A model generated the notes under the pieces. It saw only the letters and a program-made list of their open reading frames with translations. It ran no database searches and was not told where the DNA came from. Source: Sphacelaria rigidula (Eukaryota; Phaeophyceae; Sphacelariales). From it: a DNA stretch of 23,732 nt. The position numbers were made by a program, and so were the translations under genes. Positions 1 to 10,946 of the stretch are shown one piece after another. Each line of letters starts with the position of its first letter. Position 1 is the stretch's first letter. The stretch lies in assembly GCA_964200075.2 (NCBI GenBank), contig CAXNAA020000249.1, positions 1 to 23,732 of the forward strand. The letters run 5' to 3'.

Positions 1-670
1 TGAGTCCTCGACAGACACTTGTGGTGATGCGCCTCTTCAATAGGTACAACATCCCCCCCCCCCTCCCTCTGTGAGCCTCTTCACACATTTTGTAACAAGA
101 ATAAGCTTGTAGAGATGATTTTGTCGGAAGCAATCGGCGAGAAACGTTTCTTACTTACTATCTCGTGTATCTTGTGTGTATTTGATGCCCAAACCAACAA
201 TCTCCGTCTAACATGTGCTCGTAAGCTCGTGGACCCTGCCTCTCCCTCACGACTTAGCGGCCTCTCGGTGTTCTCTTAGCTTTGCCTCGTTCCTTTGTGT
301 TTCCATTGATCGTGGTGAGCGATGTGAAGTTCGACTGTTACACAGGGAACTTGCGAGTCACTCTGTAGACTCATGTCTTGGTGCCGCTGAATATTAAAGG
401 TGTCGACTTCCTCGACAGGCCCTTCTATGCTACAGCCTGGTACCTACGGTTGTATGCATTTGGGAACTATAAGATGGGACCGTGCGATGTAGCGTAAGAT
501 GCTGCAGGGATAACTCTGGACTCCAGGGAAGGCTTTCTAGTCACCCTGCTGTTGACAACTGCGCATGTGATCTTCATGATAACTACGCGCTCCCTCAGTT
601 TAGCGACCCGGGCTCTGGGATGGCCTCGTAGATTCACGTGATGAAGATCACCTCAGCCTATTGTACGTAC
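1..670. other. Left flank: downstream intron of CFAP70, no further exon recognised
   Basis: Minus-strand sequence below the GTACGT donor at 670 should be intron plus further CFAP70 exons. I read all three minus frames and found no stretch resembling the rest of the family. An open frame at roughly 615-430 with a possible CCCAG acceptor has no family-like motif and I do not call it. An 11-base C run lies at 53-63. The element TCCTCGACAG occurs near both 6 and 409. Confidence 0.5.
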
Positions 671-3600
671 CTTTTTGAGGTCGGTGCCAAATGTGGTGTA
701 GAGACGACCCGAGAATCTCACTTCCGGGTTTTCGAGTGCGCGGTATGCTCGCCCGTTCGGCCCTGCCCGCCCCACCGACGCTAGAAGCTCCGATAAACCG
801 CCTCGGACGCCACCCAACCCCTCTAAAACAATTGTTCGACTGTCCTCGTCTATCACCATGAAACCGCAAACCGCGTTAAGAGATCCGTTGTCCACAGCTT
901 GCTTCTCCTGTAGAGCAAAAGTCGCATTGTAACGATTGAGTTTCTGACTTTACGGGGTGGGTGATCATTCACCGCATTTTACGTAGTTTCTATTGCTAGA
1001 CTACGTTGTGTGCAATGCTGGGCGGGGAAAATGTGAGCCAGAGAAGCGTCGTTCGTTGAAGGGACAGTCAAGAGGACAAACGGGGCTTAAGTGGGCAGCT
1101 TTCAATAGCTGTCGTAATCCGAACATGAGGGTCGGGATATACCCGTCATGTCAAACATAAACCGGATGCCCACGTGTGAAGCAGGAATCTAGAACTACTA
1201 CCGGTTTTTGCGGTATCGTTCGATGCTGTGTAGCGAGAATCCCTGTGCGGCGCTGTACTTTTGTATCGCATTCGTTTATGGCCCAATTCCTTTCTGAAAG
1301 GAAATCCGAATCACACTGGACACATCGCTTGCCTCAGGGGTGGGTCGGTACGCTCGAAGCGAGCCCTGGATATTCCCAAACGCCCGGCCGTTTATCTTGT
1401 CCATGACCGTTGAGATCTGTCGTAAAAGCGCGCCTCCTTGCTCATACTCGACGACAAACACGGCACGTGCAAAGGGCCGGAGTTCTTCCGTCGCCGGCCC
1501 CGTGCGCTCTGCTGAGCCCTCTTCCAAGGTGCGCAAGGGCCTCGCCAATGTCAACCTGCGTGTACGTGAGGATGACTAGACGTGAAGTGCATCTTCTTCA
1601 GAAGAAGGTGACCAAGACGGGGATCCACAAGAAGACAGCATGGCAGTGCGTTCAGCATCTTCACTATTTCCAAACAGATGTCAGTTTCGCCCACACCTGA
1701 GACCAAGGGAGGATCCGGCGTCCAAATATGCCCCCGGCCACCGCACCAGTCTCTCTTCATCGGACAAGTGCCAATCCTCCACCCCTCCCTTTGGAATCTC
1801 CCGTCGCTTCCGCTGGCAGATCTCTGCTCTCATTTTAAAAGTCGGAGCTACGGAAGTCTCCCCTCCCGGAACCCCCATAATTGATGACGTGTTGTTGGAA
1901 TTACGTGCGTTAGTTTTAGGGCGATGGTTGCCGGCCTTGTTGTACGCGACAACAAGCTGTTTGCTTTGGTCTAGCAATTCCGAAAGACGGAAAGAAGCGA
2001 CCCCGTGTGCGCATTCTTTACCAGCTGATGCCGCGGCGTTTAGCGTCTCATGAAGAGCTAGCACGTCCACCTCGTGGATATCCCGCGGGCTGGTGTGCAT
2101 CGTTGTAGAAGAGCACGGTTTCGTCGATGATCGTACGTGAGCGTTTGACAGGTGCAGCAGTGCCGGTCGCTGTCAAAATCATTGCTTGCCGTTCAAAACC
2201 CTCAAGTCCTACAACGCTCACTTGGACTTAGTTTTCCGTCAAATCAAATCCGTTCGTTATCCCAGCTCGGAACGGTACGAACTCATCAGCATGCACATTA
2301 CAGGGGTCGCACGGAAGAACTGCTTGCAGAAAAAAAGCCACCTAGGGTATCCTGATGCTCCGCAAAAAAACCCGCCGACAACGATAAAATGTCTCGCCTT
2401 TCTCTTTTACAGATATGCACACTTTAGCGCAGATGGTTGATGTAGAGTAGGCACCTGCTCTGGCAATATGTCCTATCTGCCGAGGGCCGACGGCTTCCCA
2501 TGTAGAAAGCGTGTCACCCGTGGATCACTGACCTATCGAAAGTCACCTTCACGACTGTATTCGTAGCATCACCGCCGTCCCCGTCCCCGTCACCCATCCC
2601 ATCAGGTTTAGACCTCCCGTCCTCAGCACCCCCTTCCTTGGGATACCCACCCGCCACCATTCTTTCCAGCCGCAGGACCCTTTCCAATTCCTCCTTGTCG
2701 GAAGGAGCAGGATCTCTGCATTTGAAAATAGAGTTGGCGGGAGCGGCGCTATTCAGTGCGAATACACATGTATCATGAATAGAAAGCTATCTTCTAGAAA
2801 GGGTAACCGCAGGAGTGGATGATCATTGTTTGTATGGTTTCGTCTGAATGTCATCCCCATACCATCGTCTCTGAGACACCTCTATTTGAGCGCGGTGTCC
2901 CTACGAAGACAGGGTAGCCGCCAGAAGCGCGGCAGAGCTGAGCGCCTCGGATACTCATACACGATGCACTTCGATCCATTTGCACCGGCAAACGACTCGG
3001 CCTATCACCCTAAGACCTCCATTTTTTCATCAAGCATCTTGAGTTATCGTCCTATCACACTACTGTTTTTCGTACGCTCGATGTAACTTACCTGTCGTGC
3101 ACTTCCATTGAAAGCGAGAAATTCTCTGCCCACTCTTCAAGGCGATGTCGATCCATAGGGCCCAGTAGAAATGCCGAGGTGTGACCAATTCGCACGTGAG
3201 ACCGTTGGGCAGACAGCGGCGTCATTATGACTCGTGGATGAAGCGCATCGCGACGGAGATCTTCAGGAAACGGCCGGCACACAACGTACACAGGCTTGCA
3301 GTATTTCTCGAGAAGAGAAAATTTACTGGGCTGCACGTGTTTCTGTAGCGCAAGAGCTTCTATTCGCACTCCTGGTAAGGAGTTGGCAGTGGTTATGGTG
3401 ATCGACAGGGGATTCAGCTTATCCATCGTCTCGCTAGATAATAACTTCCTTGCCTTGTTGGAACTGCCTCCTTGAAAAGCGCCATCCGTCGCATCGTTTT
3501 CTCTTTCCTGTGGTTCTACTGGCGCAGTTGACTCCACTGCACTTTCTGCATTCGAAATGCAAACCGATATATGCAAATGGCGGATTCCGAGAGGCGCCGG

Positions 3601-4833
3601 AGGAGCGTTCGCCCGCCTGCGGTCCACCCTATCACCCACAATCTCCGTGTTCGTCACATCTATCGCATTTGTCTGTTTCCCTCCTTTTTGCTGGCTCAAA
3701 TCGCTTCGCCCGAAAGCAATGTCCGATCTAACGCTAGCCAATTCGCCGTTATCGCAGATCTGACCGACGAAAAGGTCGACGCTACTCTCACCCGCAAGAA
3801 ACGCGCTGAGATCTAAAGGCCAACAGGCGATGAAATTACGCGCGGGTATGATCGGCTCATTGGCGTCAGCTGCGAGTACCTCCGCGGTGCCGCCGCCTGC
3901 TCCCGGCCCCGGGGTTTGCACTGTTGCCCCGTGTGGACATGCGTCCGCGAGAGTTACTTGCATGAACGGGTTTCGTTCTAGGTTAAGGGCAACCTGGGAT
4001 TGGACGAAATATGCGCAGGTGACGGCGAAGTAAGTGAGATACGAGTGTACGTACATATCAGACAGATGGGTGTTGGTCAAAGCTCTACCATTGATGTTCG
4101 TGCTCGCCTCCCGTAGTTCTGTGCGGTGTTTATTAACTACATATGCAGTAGAGTGATACCGTCACGAGTATAACGTCGATCGAAAAGGGTACCCAAATTG
4201 CGAGAGCAGGCGAGTTACCTAAAGCGGTGAATGTTCTGCAACTCGCTTCACTCCTATGATTACGACTGATCGCTATACGTCGTATGTGAACAGTAGACAT
4301 ACAAGTGCTGCGCATCGAAGTACATCCTGCCTGACCTCTTCGTCGTCGGCGCCCTGCAATTGATGTCTTCTCTTATATCTCCAGGTGACGCCTTTCGACT
4401 CTTCTGCTCGTTTATCACCAAGTTGCTGTCCATCTAGCGTGGCGGTCTCGGCCTCCCCCAATACCTCTTTTGCATCTGCAGCAATCTCCGTCGTCCCGTC
4501 TGCTACCACCTTCGTCCACGAAGATCCAGGCAAACCTACGGCAGGGGTAGTTACCTTATCCCCGTTCACAAACATGTATCTAAAGGCAGGGTCAACAAGC
4601 AGCGGGGCATTATCACTTGCGGTCTCATCTCCTGGGGGTGCAGCTGTCGACGGCCGTCGACAGGGTTCAACTGTGTCCAAGCACACGTCCACAACCAAGG
4701 TTAAGCAAAAAGGAGCGTCCAAGGCGGGCTGCGCCGGCTCATCTACTGCTTGTGGGCCGGTTGTGGCGCCCTTGGCGCCCTTAGCGCCCTTGGCGCCCTT
4801 GGCACCCTTCGCCTCTTTTTTCTTGGGTGGCAT
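671..4833 (-). CDS. CFAP70: CFAP70-like (TTC18-like) axonemal protein, N-terminal part, six exons
   Basis: CFAP70 is an axonemal protein of motile cilia, reported at the outer dynein arm base in mammals and in the central apparatus in Chlamydomonas (established knowledge). Proposed exons: 4833-4336, 3993-3092, 2715-2533, 2089-1697, 1555-1333 and 907-671; phases agree at every junction, giving 812 residues with no stop. Family-like blocks, judged from memory: PFMQVTL with CWPLDLSAFL (about 174-232), LNPLSITITTANSLPG through EVHDRD (359-468, the RD codons recreated by splicing), HGVASFRLSELL (556-567), GAYLDAGSSLGLRL (647-660), RPFARAVFVVEYEQ (685-698) and GFMVIDEDSRTIVLEGL in exon 6. Donors after exons 2 and 6 are GTAAGT and GTACGT. 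The start is the ATG before a basic KGA-repeat tail. The exon 3/4 junction is ambiguous: 2547 to 2169 also keeps frame and gives 834 residues. The C-terminal TPR half is missing, presumably beyond the left edge. Confidence 0.82.
4765..4813 (-). repeat. 9-bp coding microrepeat (Lys-Gly-Ala units) in CFAP70 exon 1
   Basis: On the minus strand, tandem AAGGGCGCC-like units encode five consecutive KGA or KGA-like triplets just after the MPPKKKEA start. The units differ by one or two bases (GCC/GCT, GGT/GGC). The result is a basic, flexible N-terminal tail, probably length-variable between individuals. Confidence 0.85.
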
Positions 4834-6820
4834 GCTAAAGATACCGCCGAGCTAAGGCAAGATCCGCCGCTGGCTTGTAGGCGTTTATAAAAATTTACTC
4901 GAACGCGCAGCTGCGGCGCAGTTAAGTGTGGATTTCGGGGCTTGCCGTCGGAAATCGACACCAATGCTGCGCGATAATCTTGGCCTGTACATGCTTTTAC
5001 TCGGACCAGGGGATCGGTTCGAGTCGAGCCGGGCCATGATGTGATGACGTCGACGGTTTCAGCATCTGCCCACGCTCAAAGCTTCCGAGGTAATACGAAC
5101 TCCCGGAATGGCCTTCAGCCCGTTCAAACGTGCGCAGCATGGAGATGCTGATGTTTCGACGCGTATTCGGACTGTGAAAAGCATCAACATCCCGAAATAA
5201 CCTCAAATCCAGTACCACCGAGAGTGTTGAGAGTTGCGTTGGTTTCGGAACTACCGTCTGGATATACATTTGCCAGGACCGAGGGCGGTCCCATGGCTAA
5301 GATTTGGGGCAAAACGAGTTGGGGGACGAGAGTTGCCGCCGCTGCAGTGCATCGCCCTCCACCGTAGACCCATTTCCTTGCAGCCTTAAGAGCGCTCGCC
5401 GTGCTCGTAGAATAGAAGTATCTGCAGCTATCACTTCAGGGTGCTTCATGTACTCAATAAAAAGTTATCATGGGGATTTCGATGTGTCTGTGTGAAAAGC
5501 ACCGGTCCGTATCATGGTATTTTCGTTCGCATCAGCGACACGATTCAGCAGGTGGTCAACGGCGAGTCTGTTCTAAGGTTGAAACCTGTTCCGGATTCAG
5601 AAAACCTTGCACGCACCGCGAAACACTCGTCATTGGGAAGAAATTTAGTGATGTTGTATCTTCCAGGGTACAGAAACTCTTCCAGGGTCAGAGGTGAGCG
5701 CGAGCTCTCGGCGTCCTGGTCGCTAGGTCTGAGGTCGCATGGCCGGCTGCGAAATCTAGCCGCTGTTGGAAAATGGCAAATGTATTTGTGCAATTGGTGC
5801 ACGTGCTTTTCCACTTCTCGCAATTCTTATCTACCGTTTGTGTTGTTGAACGTTAGTATCGAGCTGAACTTCTCGAATTACGTGGCTTCACTAGTACGAT
5901 ACCCGTTGATATTACCGGTAGTATGTCAAGCCTCCTTGCCGACCTTGTACAATCCGCTAGGTGTCGTTTCGAGTAAGGTGATAAAAAATAAAATAAAAAC
6001 TTGAATTAGATGCAATCGGCTCAACATTGGAGACATCACGGGAAGCGCACAGTTGCCTGTAGTTCTGTACAGCACAGCTAGCGACCCAGTCTAGTGTGGG
6101 AAAGGGGCGGTGTCTGTCATGAAAGAAGAGGAAAGCACGGGGAAATCCCATCAGCGTGCGGTACCTGGCGTCGAAGCTACCTGGAGCTCTCTCTCCACGA
6201 CTGGGGCGCATCGAACGGGCACCCTTAGTGCTGCAGCTCATGTGCGGGGTGTTGACGGGCAACTTACATTGAATTCAAATGCTGCTGGAAGACGGCTGTC
6301 GACTTCTGGTGAGTTGTTGCCAGGTTCAAATGTTGTTGCTGGAGTCACTCTGACTTTAGCGAAAACTTGTTCAGTAGCAGGATATTAGCCCGCCCAGTGC
6401 CTATCGGGCAGAAGCTCACCATGAACTCCTTACACATTGTCAGGCTAGATACCGTACAAAACTGATGCAAAAAGGCGTTTGTTTTGTACAACACATTTTG
6501 TGTACAACCAGTAGTATCCTCGTACTGTGACTGTCACAGAATACAATACGTTGTCGCGTCTCTAATCCCTTGACGATACACTTGCCGCCTGGCGTCCTGT
6601 GATGTGCTGCTGTGCTAGCTGCAATTATGAGAAGGCACAATGCAAGATTGACTGGAAAACTTTGTGGTGAGGTGAATTATTACGATATTCTGTATAGATG
6701 GGCGCTTGCCAGGCGTGTGGAGTTTTCGCGTGGTCAAAAGCGGTACACTCCTATTATTTCGAGATGGCAGGATCCCCAATCACGACCGTGAAAGCAGCAG
6801 GTGTACCTGAAACTGTCCAC
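4834..6820. other. Intergenic region upstream of CFAP70
   Basis: This presumably contains the CFAP70 promoter, reading leftward from 4833, but I see no convincing core element. The longest open frame (5441-6004, plus) starts at GTG and has the composition of translated non-coding DNA. Short local duplications such as CTTCCAGGGT near 5666 and 5684 are present. I recognise no gene here. Confidence 0.5.
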
Positions 6821-6827
6821 GTCCTCC

Positions 6828-6898
6828 CCTGGCTACACCTGAACCTCGAAAAATACCTGGAAGTTGCGAGCGACGAGAACCGGAAATTCTCTCGGTAA
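6828..6898 (+). repeat. Dispersed repeat copy 1 (coding-like, NLEKYLEVASDENR)
   Basis: About 70 bp resembles the reverse complement of 13566-13640, with a nearly exact core GCGAGCGACGAGAA plus CGGAA. In the open frame it reads NLEKYLEVASDENRKFSR; the other copy reads NLEEFLKMASDEKRNCAR. Similarity stops just after the final Arg codon. It may be a remnant of a mobile element or of a duplicated exon; I do not recognise the family. Confidence 0.55.
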
Positions 6899-7038
6899 CA
6901 TTGACAACGAACTCCGTACAGGTACATGCAAATAGCTATTCGCTCCTCTCGCGCACCTGAATAATTCATGCGAACAATTAACGGTTTCACCTCCGGCATC
7001 GGGGTTTCCATGTTGATGACCGCGGGGGGCCTTTCAGG

Positions 7039-7057
7039 TTCTCCGATCGTCGGAGAA
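7039..7057. repeat. Short perfect inverted repeat
   Basis: Arms TTCTCCGA and TCGGAGAA flank a TCG centre. It sits in a stretch with no gene call; no function is assigned. Confidence 0.6.
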
Positions 7058-7252
7058 TGTTTTCCGCATTACCCATGCGTGCTTCGAGAACATTTACAGG
7101 TCGGGCAATAAGCCTTTCGGGAGATTGAGTGATGATTTTGATAGTCCTGACAGTGGAATGATCCACTATGCTCTCCTACAAATCACCCACTACCGTCCAC
7201 CTGGAGGTGAAACTGTTGTTGACCATTTAACCCTTTTGGGACCGACCCCGTA

Positions 7253-7278
7253 CTAACACAGGGTTGACCCTGTGTTAG
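7253..7278. repeat. 26-bp near-perfect palindrome with 12-bp arms
   Basis: CTAACACAGGGT is followed by TG and then its exact reverse complement ACCCTGTGTTAG. Just upstream, at about 7227-7243, is TTTAACCCTTTTGGGACC, closely matched near 12122 by TTAACCCTTTGGGGACC. It could be the end of a mobile element or a strong hairpin; an A/T-rich tract follows. Confidence 0.8.
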
Positions 7279-7516
7279 CGAAATAATAAAAAATAAGTCA
7301 GGGAGCGACCTGCCCAATCACGACAAGGCGAAATTTATCGACCAGACCCGAACGACCAGCGCGGGGATTGTTGTCGAGTGCCACTGCAAAGATCGTGTGG
7401 GGGCCCTATCCGTGGCCCAGATAAGCTTCCCCAGGTTTCCAAATGCAGGGCGGTTGCAGCTTGATTTTATGATATTACTCGCATTCAGTATAGCGTTCCC
7501 GAGTTTTTGCGCGCGC

Positions 7517-7668
7517 GGGGGGGGGGGGGGGGGGGGGGGGGGTTATTTACTAAGGAGGGGGGGGGGGGAAACGGGGGGGGGGGGGAGGAAAAAAAGGGGG
7601 GAGGGGGGAGAGANNNNNNNNNNGGTGGGGGGGGGGGGGGGGGGGAGACGTGGCGGGGGGGGGGGTCG
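7517..7668. repeat. G-rich low-complexity tract with assembly gap
   Basis: It contains a 26-base G run at 7517-7542, several further runs of 8-17 G, short A runs, and the N gap. The plus strand is purine-only over much of its length. It is prone to G-quadruplex formation and polymerase slippage, so the base-level sequence here should not be trusted. An open frame reading across it has no coding meaning. Confidence 0.9.
7614..7623. other. Assembly gap (10 N)
   Basis: Ten consecutive N lie inside the G-rich tract. The round number suggests a placeholder, so the true length is unknown. Confidence 0.98.
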
Positions 7669-7699
7669 TAATTCTATACTAGAACGTAGTGATGACACT

Positions 7700-9960
7700 A
7701 ACAGGGTGGAGCGGAAAAAACCGGGAAGGAGTGTACATGCTACAATGTGGTCATTTTCACGAGGCACTAATCCCAGGTGGGCCGTGGGAAGACAAAAGGA
7801 GCTACCGTCATGAAGTCTGCTTATCCTTCCGCCGATGACTTGTAGTGTGCAGTGAACATGTATGTAGTGGGCGGGGATGAAGAAGCGGTATATGGGCAAT
7901 TAATCTCGGTAGCTGAGAATTGCCCAGAACGTGCAAGGGAGTATGCAGCGGCAGCTGCTGCTGCAGTCGGAGAGGCATACTGCACTGTACTGTCTGAACT
8001 CTACTGTGTGTATGCGCGCTGCAACGCTAAAACCCTTCGAAGAGAATTTTGCCGCATGCAGGAGAATGGCGGCCTACCCTCGACCACAAAGGGCTGTGTG
8101 GAAAGGTGATAAGAACAATAATGTCATTCAAAGCCACAAGTGGCGGGCGGCCCGCCGGTCGCCGCATCCTGTTGGAAGCTCTCTACCGCAACCCATACTG
8201 CTTGCTACATCAGATGTGCATTACCTAATGCGCACCCTACACCTGAAAATAGATTGGATGAAACTTGCGATCTTCCTCATAACCCTGCGGTTACACACGC
8301 GAATTGTCAGCAACACGCCACTGTTTCGTGCAGACGCCAGACACGTCATTCCTGACCAACCTCATTGGTCGTTCTGGAGGCCCAGTCCCAAAAAGGTTAA
8401 GCAACGACTGAACTGTCGCTGTACACCAAAACAGGAGGTGTTTTCCGCTCTTTGCGCAGTATGTTCCGCCTGCCTACCCCCTCCTCTGTTGTGAAGAGCT
8501 GTGCAATGTTGTTTTAAACGCTGAGAAAATATGAAAACAGCATATTTTGTTGTACTGCGCGCAGTAGGGAGCAAGGTTATTACATCGTTGTACTGTTTGT
8601 CGATTCAGCCACTGATGGAAAAAACATGCAGTAGGTGCGCCAGCAACGCCCTAGGAATACGGAGACCGCCGAAGCAAGGCAGAGACAGTGTGTTCTTTGC
8701 GTACATCACAGCGATGATGGTAACCAGCGTACACCACTTACTTGCGAATGATTTCATTTACCGGCTTCTCAAACAAACAAAAAATACACAAACGTGGCGT
8801 GGCCAGAAAGACAGTCAGGGGTTTGCCGGCCCTAGTTTTGTCCCATCTGCAAAACATTCCCCCAGCAACAATTGACGATGGCCCGTTTTGGGCGATCCGA
8901 GGGGGGTGTACTCATGATCTTGCATGCCGTGGTCATATGGCCACTGGCCTCGCATCCCCACAAAGCTGGGACAGAGCCCACCGAGTTTTCGCCCAACCAG
9001 GTTCACAATGAATCACCAAGCACCAAGCGCCGTGATGTGTTCGGCGAGTCGTATGAAGGCTTAGTCGCGTCCTGCTTAGATTGTCCCGCCCAAAGCGTAC
9101 TGATGATCTTGTATTTGGACGACAGGTCTGAGGGGGAGGGGGGTGGAGGTCAAGTGGTTCAGCCTTCTGGTGCTGGCGGCTAAGTAGTAGATCTTCCCGT
9201 TCCGCCCATTCTTCGAAGATGACCATAGTGTAGGCGTAGATGGCCGCTGGTTGGCCGTCCGGGTGCCTGACAGATTGCTTCGTGTGTTAGTTTTGACCAA
9301 CAGGATTGCAGCCAAACGTGGTTGAGAAAGGCACGTTGAGGTTGTTCGTAGGCCGTGTCATCCGAAGGCTAGCACAAACAAGCGCCTATGGGAGCAGGGA
9401 TGTTGCGGAAAGGATAAGCTGACAGCTGCGGTTATTTCTTGTCTGTGTCAACGTGTGTTCGTCCTGCTTGAGAAATGGCTGTTGGGGGTAGGGGGGAAGT
9501 TGATGCAAACCTCCGGTCCAAACTCACATCACCACTCAACCACCCCCGCACGCGCGACCTTGAGCTGTTCAGCAACAAACAGATGTGTGTCGATCACATG
9601 CATGTACTGCTTGCTGCCGGTGCGATCACGGCTACCGCACTGTTTGAAATGGTGAGGCCGCACTGCCGCTGGCTCCGGTTTATTAGGCACGAACTATGCA
9701 GTACTACGGCGAGCAGCATGTGCGTGGCAGCGATCACCTCTAATGTGCGCGTTGTTTCTCCACCGAAAATAACTATTCTGAACCCCCGTCCAGAAATAAT
9801 TGAGAAAATGTGGGTTCGCCGTCGGGCACTACGAGACTTGAAACGTCCAGTAAAGGAGTTTGTAACTTTTCTCCCGGGAGCCACACTCTGAGCTTCGAGT
9901 GAAATTATCACCTATCGTCACGCACTGTATACCAGGAGCGGATCCTAGAAAAGTTGAGGG
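7700..9960. other. Region without a recognisable gene
   Basis: Several open frames of 80-190 codons occur (for example 7931-8494, 8531-8875 and 9475-9891, all plus). None shows a known motif or paired splice sites extending it. One Ala-rich frame (7852-8109) comes from a GCAGCGGCAGCTGCTGCTGCAG patch. I see nothing firm here. Confidence 0.45.
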
Positions 9961-9961
9961 T

Positions 9962-9981
9962 AAGTCATGGCGCCATGACTT
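9962..9981. repeat. 20-bp perfect palindrome
   Basis: AAGTCATGGCGCCATGACTT equals its own reverse complement over all 20 bases. It is followed within 80 bp by three further CCATGG-containing sites. A dimeric protein-binding site or an element end is possible; no gene lies next to it. Confidence 0.85.
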
Positions 9982-10916
9982 GACAGCCATGGGGAGTTAT
10001 GTGGACTGGTGAGCTCCATGGAAGCTCTGATTCGAACTGGTGTTTTCCATGGAGGTACGGCTTATGTTTCCCTAATTCTCATCCTGTTGCTTCTGCCAAT
10101 TTTTGGTATTTCCAGACCCGCGCACCTGTGAAAGGTTCGGAGACGACACGCATGCTTGATCATTCCGTTTGTCTCTTGCGCCTGCACCCAAGTGCAACGA
10201 ACATCAGTACAGCCCAAATAGGCACAGGACCCACATAAAGGAGGGAAAGTATGGCTTGCGACAATTTCGCATCTATCAGAGCGTTTCAAGCCACGAACAT
10301 GTGGGGACCTTCCACTAATCACATGAGAGCTACGATGTACAGATGAGTTGCAAAATGGCTTTCATTGGCCCACACGTTGCGCCGCTGCGAGACAGACAGC
10401 TGCGATAATCGCTGAGGATATAGTAGTCCGTGCTGGGTCAGTTCGTTTGCCCCAACCTACGCGCACGCTTGTGCGTCTTCCCCGATCAGAGCACCCGACT
10501 ACAACTGAAGTACCAAAGAAGACACGACAAACAGCTGCAAAGCCATCACGCGATTCTGTAGATTCGTGTAGACTTTTCATTTTGATCCCACCTCAAATAT
10601 GTACAGATCGGAACACTGCAGCAGCACATCAGCTCAGACACTCTCCGGCGCAGATCAAGCCGTGTTCGTAAAAGTTTCGAACGCACAACAGCCAAAACAG
10701 TGACAACTACAGCGAAGAAATAGTGGGTGTGGGCAGCGCATTGTTCATTTTACGGAAGACGAAACAGCCGACACTCCATGAAGTTTTCAACAGTGTGTAG
10801 ACAGCACTACGTGCTGACTAAGATTATTTTCATCTTTAGAGGTAAACCCAACGACAATACAGCAGCTCAGGCAGTCCCAGCGGAGATCAGACCGTCTTCT
10901 CAATGTCTAAACCTAC

Positions 10917-10946
10917 CACAGTACAGTGACACACAGTACAGTGACA
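10917..10946. repeat. Two perfect tandem 15-bp units
   Basis: The unit CACAGTACAGTGACA is repeated twice back to back without a mismatch. The CAGTACAGT core recurs elsewhere in the window (about 13439, 15467 and 15709). Confidence 0.9.

Noticed and set aside
430-615. Possible seventh CFAP70 exon
   Set aside because: The frame is open and a CCCAG acceptor exists, but the peptide has no family-like motif and no good donor was found.
4385-4855. 156-codon plus-strand open frame over CFAP70 exon 1
   Set aside because: It is antisense to the supported exon; its Leu-Ala-Pro repeat is the mirror of the KGA-coding repeat.
5016-5025. GGTTCGAGTC, resembling the internal B box of a tRNA gene
   Set aside because: The flanking bases do not form a T-arm stem, and no acceptor stem or A box fits around it.
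5291-5306. CCATGGCTAAGATTTG, identical to 23449-23464
   Set aside because: The match does not extend on either side; one 16-base chance match is not surprising in this much sequence.
5441-6004. 187-codon plus-strand open frame
   Set aside because: It opens at GTG rather than ATG, its composition is typical of translated intergenic DNA, it has no domain, and this length is expected by chance in a window this size.
7397-7813. Gly-rich open frame and its Pro-rich antisense counterpart
   Set aside because: Both are produced by G homopolymers and read through the N gap.
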